Below are positions 1-5,077 of a stretch of DNA of 5,077 nt, piece by piece. The DNA is from Thermocrinis sp. (GTDB taxonomy: Bacteria; Aquificota; Aquificia; Aquificales; Aquificaceae). Position numbers and translations under genes: made by a program. The notes under the pieces were generated by a model. The model was not told the DNA's origin and made no database searches. It was given only the letters and a program-made list of their open reading frames with translations. The DNA is taken from positions 1 through 5,077 of the forward strand of contig JAEMPM010000080.1 in the NCBI GenBank assembly GCA_022759285.1, given 5' to 3'. Within the stretch, counting starts at the first letter, position 1. Every line of letters starts with the position of its first letter.

Positions 1-64
1 AACTGCTCTACCCTATACCTCATCTTCCCGTTTCTCTTCCAATTCTCATTAGACAGCTTCGCAC

Positions 65-271
65 TTGGTACTTTCCAATGGACTTGCAGGGACCGGAAAG
101 GTAGCAGAGTTTTTAGGTTCTCTGTCTAAAAACATGGTTGTGAACGTGATAGATCAGTATTATCCATCTTACATGGCTTGGAAGTATCCAGAACTTAGCA
201 GAAGAATAACTCAGAGGGAATACCATCAAGCCCTTTCATTCATGGAAGGTTTTAGGCTCTTTTTGGATTGA
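65..271 (+). CDS. C-terminal fragment of a PflA-like radical SAM protein (COG1313 type), 5' part broken
   Basis: The 68 readable residues match the end of the radical SAM family annotated as pyruvate formate-lyase activating enzyme-like (COG1313). Recognisable pieces are HLVLSNGLAGT at the start, then VNVIDQYYPSY, then PELSRRIT followed by a terminal EYHQAL helix. Family members are usually about 300 residues or more, and the CxxxCxxC cluster motif lies far upstream of this part, so it is not visible here. The frame is closed by a TAG at 50-52. The TTG at 65 is only the first possible start after that stop and lies inside a conserved motif, so it is probably not a true start. A different frame (reading PILIRQL at 39-59) resembles the sequence expected just before HLVL, which suggests a frameshift near 53-62. 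The gene may be a pseudogene. It converges on emrB and overlaps its 3' end by 46 bases. The family call is fairly sure; whether it is functional is unknown. Confidence 0.6.
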   Translation: MVLSNGLAGTGKVAEFLGSLSKNMVVNVIDQYYPSYMAWKYPELSRRITQREYHQALSFMEGFRLFLD

Positions 272-1773
272 TAAAGAAGGTAGAGTATGGGAATAATTCC
301 TAGGAGAGCCCAGTATCCTGCATTAAAAAAAGTCCTTTCAAAGCTGTCTGAGAGGGCATAAAGGCTTTGGATGGATTGAAGATAGTATTTTGCCTTTTCC
401 TCTGTTAAACCTCCCCACTCGGTTAAGATTTCCAAAAAGGACCAAGCCCTTTGGTAGTTTTGAATCTCCACCATTCTGTCGTAGTTTTCCGCCATAAACT
501 TTTGAAGGTCGCTGGTAGCCAGGGCGGTGCCGAATGAACCACCCACGAATCTTATGTAATGCATAAGGCTGACACCCAAAGTGGTTTTATCGCCCAAATT
601 CTTGAGTGCCAGGTTGGTAATAGGTGCAAAGAAAAAGCCCATGCCTATGCCCAGAGGCACCAAAAGAAAGGCAGATTCAAGGGAAGGTGTGTAATAGTTA
701 AAGTCTGAAAGTATAAAGAAAACCGAGTATAGGTATAAAGCAGAGGCAATAATCAAGGGTAGAAGGCTGGACTTTTTATCGCTTATGATTCCTGCTACAG
801 GAGAAAACAAACCTAAACTTAGGGCTAAGGGGAGTACGTGCAGCCCTGCTTGAAAGGTGGTAAGACCCTTAAGCTTTTCAAAGTACAAGGGCAAAAGGTA
901 AAAAACTTGATACATAGAAAAGCCGAGAACAAAACAATAAACCCAAAAGGCTACCACGAACTCTTTTATACGAAAGATGGAGTAATCTATCAGCCTGTTT
1001 TTTGATAAAAGTTCGGAAAGGGCAAAGAGAAGAAAAGAGCCTATAGAAAGAAAGGTAAGATAGCCAATGAGCTCGGAGGAGAACCAACCTAACTGCTGAC
1101 CCTTTGAGAGAACTATAAGCAATGAAACGGTAGCCACCGAGAGGAAGAAAAAAGATACAAAGTTCAACCTAAAGGTATGCTTGGGCTTGTAGTTGGGCAG
1201 GAAGAACGTGGCACCCAAAAAGTTGAGAATGCCTACGGGAACGTTTATGTAAAAGACCCACCTCCAGTCTATGTGTTCTGCGATCCATCCCCCAAGGGTA
1301 GGACCTAGGGCGGGTGCAAAGCTAACACCCAAACCATAAATACCCATAGCCAGCCCCCTCTTTTCTGGTGCGTAAGCGGAAAAGAGCATAGCTTCCGCGC
1401 TGACAATTATTAGAGACTCTCCAAAGCCTTGAACTACCCTGGCAGTAATCATCCACTCCAAGCTCTGGGCATTGCCCGCAAAAAAGGAAGAGGTGGTAAA
1501 CAGAAAGAGCCCAGTGGTAAATACCTTCTTTAACCCCACCTTTGTTTCCAACCACTCTACCAGCATTATGGCAGTGGCTGCGGCGGTCATGTATGTAGTG
1601 ATCACCCACTGCACCCCATAAAGGTCTGTGGATAAAGGTGCCATCATCTTCGGCACTATAATGTCCACGATGGTGGTATCCAAAATAGCCATAAACACCC
1701 CCACCATCAAAGAAAAGGTCAGAAAAACCCGCTGGACGGTGCTTAGGCTCTCATGAAGAGGTTTTTCTTCCAT
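226..1773 (-). CDS. emrB: DHA2-family MFS multidrug efflux transporter, EmrB type
   Basis: Inner-membrane proton-coupled drug antiporter of the 14-helix DHA2 family, about 515 residues, close to E. coli EmrB. Numbering from the ATG, TM1 carries the LDTTIVD motif (D32, D37). The degenerate motif A loop WLETKVG follows TM2, the ARVVQG motif B is near 111-116, the antiporter motif C reads APALGPTLGGW at 153-163, and WRWVFYINVPVGI (170-182) is the typical EmrB/QacA signature. A long periplasmic loop of about 60 residues before the last helix is also seen in EmrB proteins. The ATG at 1773 is preferred over the overlapping GTG at 1776 because AAGG sits 5 bases before the ATG but only 2 before the GTG. 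The gene follows emrA with a TGATG overlap, implying translational coupling. Its stop lies inside the convergent radical SAM gene. Drug specificity cannot be read from the sequence; bile salts, uncouplers or other lipophilic compounds are family-based guesses. Confidence 0.93.
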   Translation of the reverse strand: MEEKPLHESLSTVQRVFLTFSLMVGVFMAILDTTIVDIIVPKMMAPLSTDLYGVQWVITTYMTAAATAIMLVEWLETKVGLKKVFTTGLFLFTTSSFFAGNAQSLEWMITARVVQGFGESLIIVSAEAMLFSAYAPEKRGLAMGIYGLGVSFAPALGPTLGGWIAEHIDWRWVFYINVPVGILNFLGATFFLPNYKPKHTFRLNFVSFFFLSVATVSLLIVLSKGQQLGWFSSELIGYLTFLSIGSFLLFALSELLSKNRLIDYSIFRIKEFVVAFWVYCFVLGFSMYQVFYLLPLYFEKLKGLTTFQAGLHVLPLALSLGLFSPVAGIISDKKSSLLPLIIASALYLYSVFFILSDFNYYTPSLESAFLLVPLGIGMGFFFAPITNLALKNLGDKTTLGVSLMHYIRFVGGSFGTALATSDLQKFMAENYDRMVEIQNYQRAWSFLEILTEWGGLTEEKAKYYLQSIQSLYALSDSFERTFFNAGYWALLGIIPILYLLYQSKKSLKPSMNERA

Positions 1774-2894
1774 CACTGCCTTTTTATCTCCACCCTTCCA
1801 CCCATGCCCACCCGAAGGAGTTTCTTGTCTTCGTTTTTTAGCTTGATCTTAACAGGAATCCTCTGGACAACCTTGGTAAATTCCCCCGCAGAAACATCCC
1901 TTGGAGCCAAGGCAAAGGTGGCAGCGGAGGCTGGGCTTATTTCCTCCACCTCTCCTTCAAGAACCAAGCCCGGGTAAGCATCAAGCATAACATAAGCCTT
2001 GCTCCCCTTTTGCACACCCTTTAGCTTTGTCTCTTCTAAAAGCACCTCCACATAAAGGCTGTCCAAGTTCATAACGCTAAAGGCTGGCTGACCAGGTTTT
2101 ACCAAATCCCCTACGCTTATGAATCTCTTGGCTACGATCCCATCAAAGGGTGCTCTAAGCTTTGTATATTCAAGGTTTCTCTGTGCTAACTCTCTCTGCC
2201 TCTCTAAGGCGGAAAGCTCCCCATCCAAAACCTCCAACTGTTTTTGAAGCTCCTGCACCCTTCCCAGAGACACCCTTGCGGTGCTTACGCCCACCATAGC
2301 CTTTCTTTTGGCAGTTTGAAGCTCCTCTATGGACTTTTCTATGGCTTTTTTCTTCTCAAGCATCACCCTATAGTTGGTGTCAATCTCTTCGTACTTTCTT
2401 TGAGGAATTAGACCTTTGTCCAAAAGCTCCTTGAACCTTTCCCTGTCCCTTTTCAAAAGCTCCAACTGGGCTTCAACCTCCCTTTTTTGACTTAGAAGGT
2501 TCTCTTCCCTTTTTGCAAGCTCTTCAAAAGCTAAAGAGGAGCTTTCCACACCTAAGCTCAGTTCCTTTGAGACCCTGCTTATCTCAAGTTGCAAAGCAGA
2601 CCTCTGGGCTTTGAGGGACTTTATCTTTTCCTCCAAGGCTTCTACTTGAAGCTTGTAATCCTCCGGTTCAATTTCCGCCAGCACTTCGCCCGCCTTCACA
2701 AAGTCTCCCAGATCCTTGTTTATTTTTACAACTTTGCCAGAGACCTGAAAGGATAGGGTTGCCATCTGGTCTGCCTTTACAAAGACAGCATCGCTAACTG
2801 CATATTCCATTCTGTGCTTGACCCACCGCACAGCATAGACAGCAAAAAGAAGACTTATAAACACCAAAAGGGCTACGCCCGAAACCTTTTTCAT
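1773..2894 (-). CDS. emrA: EmrA/HlyD-type periplasmic adaptor (membrane fusion protein)
   Basis: Periplasmic adaptor linking the EmrB pump to a TolC channel, 373 residues (E. coli EmrA is about 390). One N-terminal membrane anchor (about 5-22) leaves the rest in the periplasm. The first lipoyl half-motif is at about 45-78 (VSGKVVKINKDLGDFVKAGE). A long charged coiled-coil hairpin spans about 80-245 with its turn near 160-168. The second lipoyl half is at about 246-277 (LRAPFDGIVAKRF, VGDLVKPGQPAFSV). A beta-barrel with the EmrA hallmark DAYPG (305-309) follows, and then FTKVVQRIPVKI (339-350), which is highly specific for EmrA relatives over other HlyD proteins. The hairpin tip keeps R153 and L157 of the TolC-docking motif but has Pro164 where Ser is usual. 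Its ATG overlaps the tolC stop as ATGA, with GAGG 7 bases upstream; its TGA overlaps the emrB start. Confidence 0.94.
   Translation of the reverse strand: MKKVSGVALLVFISLLFAVYAVRWVKHRMEYAVSDAVFVKADQMATLSFQVSGKVVKINKDLGDFVKAGEVLAEIEPEDYKLQVEALEEKIKSLKAQRSALQLEISRVSKELSLGVESSSLAFEELAKREENLLSQKREVEAQLELLKRDRERFKELLDKGLIPQRKYEEIDTNYRVMLEKKKAIEKSIEELQTAKRKAMVGVSTARVSLGRVQELQKQLEVLDGELSALERQRELAQRNLEYTKLRAPFDGIVAKRFISVGDLVKPGQPAFSVMNLDSLYVEVLLEETKLKGVQKGSKAYVMLDAYPGLVLEGEVEEISPASAATFALAPRDVSAGEFTKVVQRIPVKIKLKNEDKKLLRVGMGGRVEIKRQ
1779..1784 (-). promoter_or_regulatory. Ribosome binding site that decides the emrB start
   Basis: AAAAGG on the minus strand, inside the last codons of emrA. It ends 5 bases before the ATG at 1773-1771 and only 2 bases before the alternative GTG at 1776-1774, so it favours the ATG. 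A second purine-rich stretch, GGGTGGAG (1795-1788), is 14 bases from the ATG and is too distant to be the main site, though it might assist re-initiation. Confidence 0.5.
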
Positions 2895-4159
2895 GGCTCT
2901 ACCTCAAGCCCGGAAACCATTAAAAGCCTGTAGTATTGCTTAAGAAACTGATAGTAGGCGATTATCCTATCCACCCTTGCCCTGGTTAAGCTAGCTTCCG
3001 CTTCCAAAAGCTCTCTCTGGCTTATTATCTGGTTGGCATACTGCTCTTTAGAAAGTTCAAAGAACTTCTCCGCAAAAGCCAAAGCAGATTGGGCAACCTT
3101 TAAGTTGTCTTGAGCAACCAACAGCTCCTCGTAAGCCCTCTTTACCTCAAGCTGGACCTTATCCAGTAGGTCTTCATACTCTTTTTGTGCCTTCAGTTCC
3201 AAAGCACCAAAGGAGAGTTCCTGATAGTAAGGTCTTATACCCTGAAAGCTCAGGGCAACGCCACCTACAATACTAAATACACCCTTTGGTCTTATGCTGG
3301 GATTTTGGTCTGAATAGGTATAAATGCCTTCCACAAAGAGCTTTGGGAAAAACTGGCTTTTGGCAATGCCCTTTTGTGCTCTAGAGGCTTCTATGGCTTG
3401 CCTTTGAGCCTTGAGAATGTTTCTCTCCTTTGCGTTTTGCAAGTAAAATTCCAAGGGTTTAACATCCACCTTTACCTTTGGCTCTTCCAAGTCTAAAAGT
3501 TCTTCCTCTGGCATGCCAGAAAGTCTGGAGAGGTTTGCCAAGGCAACCCTGTAATCCCCCTGCGCCTTTCTTAGATCTCTTTCCACCTCCGCCAGACGCA
3601 CCTTTGCCTGCAGAACATCCGTTACGGCAACGAGACCCTTCTGGTAGAAAGCTTCCGCAGTTTGAACCTGAAGCAAAATCGCAGACCTCTGTTTCTCTAT
3701 GGCAGAGACCACACCTTTTGCAGAAAGCACATCCAAGTATGCTGAAATGACATCAAGCTTCAGGCTTTCAACCTTTTCTTTCAGTAAAAATTCCTTACTT
3801 TTTAGGTTTGAACTTGCCAAGGCAACGGAAAAGTTTCTGGCGAACCCATCAAAGACTGTATACCTGAGCCTTGTCTGAAAGGTCTGATAAGACTTTTTGG
3901 CACTTTCCACCTGCAATCCGCTGAAGATGGGTATGTTAAAGGTTTGCTTTTCAAAGCTGTAGGTGTAGCTGTATGTAAAAGAGAACTCTGGCATAAAGAG
4001 TTGTTTTTCTGCAGAAAGTGATAGATTAGCAGACTGTAGATCTTGCTTTAGGGCTGAAAGTTCAGGGTTTTTCTCCAAAGCCCTTTGAATAACATCAAAC
4101 AGTCCTATTGCCCAAGATTGATGAACCAGAAAAGCCAAAAAAACAAAAATTCTAAGCAT
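2891..4159 (-). CDS. tolC: TolC-family outer membrane efflux channel
   Basis: Outer-membrane channel protein of the OEP/TolC family, 422 residues, a usual length. A signal peptide (hydrophobic 3-13, likely cleavage after SWA at 17) directs it to the periplasm. There is no lipobox cysteine, so it is TolC-like rather than an OprM-type lipoprotein. The two-fold structural repeat is visible. The first half has the helix with NPEL (31-34), a Tyr/Phe/Ser-rich beta strand (59-70), the RYTVFDGF strand-to-helix turn (99-106) and a long coiled coil with GLVAVTDVLQAKVRLAEVERDL (175-196). The second half repeats this with beta strands at about 273-305 and a coiled coil at 315-410 (EQYANQIISQRELLEAEASL). 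The second half lacks the usual PLFDGG turn and reads SFQGIRPYY (304-312). The ATG overlaps the end of tetR by 8 bases, with GAGGG 7 bases upstream. Its position just before emrA suggests it is the dedicated exit duct of this pump. Confidence 0.93.
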   Translation of the reverse strand: MLRIFVFLAFLVHQSWAIGLFDVIQRALEKNPELSALKQDLQSANLSLSAEKQLFMPEFSFTYSYTYSFEKQTFNIPIFSGLQVESAKKSYQTFQTRLRYTVFDGFARNFSVALASSNLKSKEFLLKEKVESLKLDVISAYLDVLSAKGVVSAIEKQRSAILLQVQTAEAFYQKGLVAVTDVLQAKVRLAEVERDLRKAQGDYRVALANLSRLSGMPEEELLDLEEPKVKVDVKPLEFYLQNAKERNILKAQRQAIEASRAQKGIAKSQFFPKLFVEGIYTYSDQNPSIRPKGVFSIVGGVALSFQGIRPYYQELSFGALELKAQKEYEDLLDKVQLEVKRAYEELLVAQDNLKVAQSALAFAEKFFELSKEQYANQIISQRELLEAEASLTRARVDRIIAYYQFLKQYYRLLMVSGLEVEP

Positions 4160-4733
4160 TTTTTAGCCCTCTAAAGAGTACCTTCACACCCTCTTGGGCT
4201 AAGCTTTTTACCCTCTCCAAATCCGGCTCCTTTTCCCTAAAAACATACTCAAGCACTAACATTCTCAAAAATCCTGCATACAAATTAACTATATTTTCTG
4301 CGTTTTTGTAGTTTATCTCTCCCTTTTGAATAGCTCTATCCACCATTTTGGTTAACAGTTCCCTCAAGTGAGCTATTTTGGTGTAATAAAGCTCCCTAAA
4401 TTCCTCATTGGTTCCCACCAATTGGAAAAGAAAAATCTGGGCTATATGCCTGTTTTGGTATATGTCTTCCAAAAACACCTTAGCGTATTCAATCAGTGCA
4501 TCCTCCAAAGGTAATTCCTTTTCCAGAAAATTCTCCAACCTTTTCACAATGTTTAAATGCATCTCCTCTACTAAACTTTTAAAGAGCTCCTCTTTACTTT
4601 TGAAGTAAAAGTAAAAAGTACCCTTGGACACCCCCGCACTTTCCACAATGTCCTCCACACTGGTGGCGTAATAACCTTTTTGGGAAAAGAGCCTTTTTGC
4701 AGATTCAAGGAGCCTTTCCTTAGCAGAACTCAT
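4152..4733 (-). CDS. TetR/AcrR-family transcriptional repressor
   Basis: One-component regulator, 193 residues, the normal TetR length. The N-terminal DNA-binding domain is typical: helix 1 at about 3-17 (AKERLLESAKRLFSQKG), then YYATSVEDIVESAGVS with the helix-turn-helix at about 25-44, and the family signature GTFYFYFKSKEELF at 38-51. The remaining all-helical part (about 55-190) is the ligand-binding and dimerisation domain, too variable to predict a ligand. It lies between two TolC-family genes and is cotranscribed with a pump, so by analogy with AcrR/EmrR-type control it probably represses its own efflux operon and releases on binding a substrate. No clear palindromic operator lies beside the gene, so the operator is probably upstream of the window. 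The ATG overlaps the stop of the preceding gene as ATGA, with AAAGG 8 bases upstream; the 3' end overlaps tolC by 8 bases. Confidence 0.95.
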   Translation of the reverse strand: MSSAKERLLESAKRLFSQKGYYATSVEDIVESAGVSKGTFYFYFKSKEELFKSLVEEMHLNIVKRLENFLEKELPLEDALIEYAKVFLEDIYQNRHIAQIFLFQLVGTNEEFRELYYTKIAHLRELLTKMVDRAIQKGEINYKNAENIVNLYAGFLRMLVLEYVFREKEPDLERVKSLAQEGVKVLFRGLKNA

Positions 4734-5077
4734 TGAGTTAGCCTTTCCAAGTTTGCCAAGGAGGAGTTATATTGATAAAGAAGAAGATAGTAAGTTGACA
4801 AGAGATTGTTGTAGTTTGTCCTAGCCTCCAATACCTCCAACTGACTGCCTACTCCTACTCTGTATCTTTCAGTGGATAACCTTAAGCTCTCCTTGGCGAA
4901 CTCCAACGAGCTTTGCACTGCCCTTATTTGAGTTTGAAGGGAATTTATAGAAAGAATTGTGTTCTTTAACTTTGCCTTAAGGTCATACTCTAACTGCAAC
5001 AGGTTTTCTCTCTGTTTGAGAAGGTCCAACTCCGCTTCCGATATTTCCGCTTCCCTTGAAAAGCCATCAAAGATCAG
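4730..5077 (-). CDS. TolC-family outer membrane efflux protein, C-terminal part (runs off the right edge)
   Basis: The frame is open to the right edge, so this is the last 115 residues of a longer protein, not a small gene; a TTG at 5029-5027 is an internal leucine. The visible part begins with LIFDGFSREAEISEAELD, the classic second-repeat strand-to-helix turn of TolC proteins, followed by two long amphipathic helices. The second contains RYRVGVGSQLEVLEARTNYN, the conserved R-x-x-x-G...LEVLEA pattern of the channel coiled coil, and the protein ends LANLERLTQ. It is the usual family C-terminus without the extra tail seen in E. coli TolC. It differs clearly in sequence from the second TolC-family protein in this window, so it is not a recent duplicate. 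It is the first visible gene of the operon, overlapping tetR by ATGA. What pump it serves must lie off-window. Confidence 0.9.
   Translation of the reverse strand: MIFDGFSREAEISEAELDLLKQRENLLQLEYDLKAKLKNTILSINSLQTQIRAVQSSLEFAKESLRLSTERYRVGVGSQLEVLEARTNYNNLLSTYYLLLYQYNSSLANLERLTQ

Noticed and set aside
109..133. Perfect 8-base inverted repeat GTTTTTAG / CTAAAAAC with a 9-base loop
   Set aside because: It looks at first like a terminator for the emrB transcript, but the stem is almost all A/T with no GC-rich core and no following T-run on either strand, and it lies in conserved radical SAM coding sequence. Probably chance.
878..1609. Two minus-strand open frames (878-1087 and 1322-1609) in other frames within emrB
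   Set aside because: Both lie wholly inside the well-conserved emrB coding sequence and their translations resemble no protein family.
1753..1977. Plus-strand open frame of 74 codons opposite the emrA/emrB junction
   Set aside because: It starts with a hydrophobic stretch resembling a signal peptide, but it is antisense to the conserved EmrA C-terminus and has no supporting context.
3478..3750. Plus-strand open frame of 90 codons opposite tolC
   Set aside because: It is antisense to clearly conserved TolC coiled-coil sequence, is proline-rich low-complexity in a way expected of a shadow frame, and resembles no family.
4408..4608. Plus-strand open frame of 66 codons opposite tetR
   Set aside because: Shadow of the TetR helices; no recognisable domain or convincing start.
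4772..4801. Possible internal minus-strand promoter before tetR: TTGTCA (4801-4796), 18-base gap, TATCAA (4777-4772)
   Set aside because: The -10 match is only 4 of 6, the site lies within TolC coding sequence, and no operator-like palindrome is nearby. Too weak to annotate.
4730..5029. A free-standing 99-residue protein starting at TTG 5029
   Set aside because: The frame stays open to the right edge and the upstream residues contain the conserved FDGF turn of TolC, so the TTG is internal and this is the end of a larger protein.

Overview
This window carries a minus-strand gene cassette for an EmrAB-TolC type tripartite drug efflux pump in a Gram-negative (double-membrane) bacterium. Two outer-membrane channel genes and one periplasmic adaptor require an outer membrane. 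The Lys/Glu-rich proteins, frequent AGG/AGA arginine codons, GC content that looks mid-40s by eye, and very tight gene packing would suit a thermophilic Aquificales-like bacterium (Hydrogenobacter/Thermocrinis/Aquifex). That assignment is an impression, not a demonstrated fact.

Layout, in transcription order (right to left): the C-terminal part of a first TolC-family protein runs in from the right edge (5077-4730). It is followed by a TetR/AcrR-type repressor (4733-4152), a complete second TolC-family channel (4159-2891), an EmrA/HlyD-type membrane fusion protein (2894-1773) and a 14-helix DHA2-family MFS antiporter of the EmrB type (1773-226). Every junction overlaps by 1 to 8 bases (ATGA, ATGCTTAG, ATGA, TGATG). 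The genes are therefore almost certainly co-transcribed and translationally coupled, with the promoter and any TetR operator upstream, beyond the right edge. There is no intergenic stretch over 300 bases. The only DNA without an assigned gene is about 1-61.

How the parts work together (from family knowledge): EmrB uses the proton gradient to move lipophilic compounds across the inner membrane, EmrA bridges the periplasm, and TolC opens through the outer membrane. TetR most likely senses a substrate and represses its own operon.

At the left end, on the plus strand, lies the C-terminus of a radical SAM protein of the PflA-like COG1313 family. Its last 46 bases are antisense to the 3' end of emrB. 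The frame of this gene is broken near base 50-62, so it is a pseudogene, a frameshifted copy, or affected by a sequence error.

I see no RNA genes, CRISPR, insertion sequences or clearly novel system. The most notable points are the regulator lodged between two TolC genes, the broken radical SAM gene with its convergent overlap, and a Ser-to-Pro change in the TolC-docking motif of EmrA.
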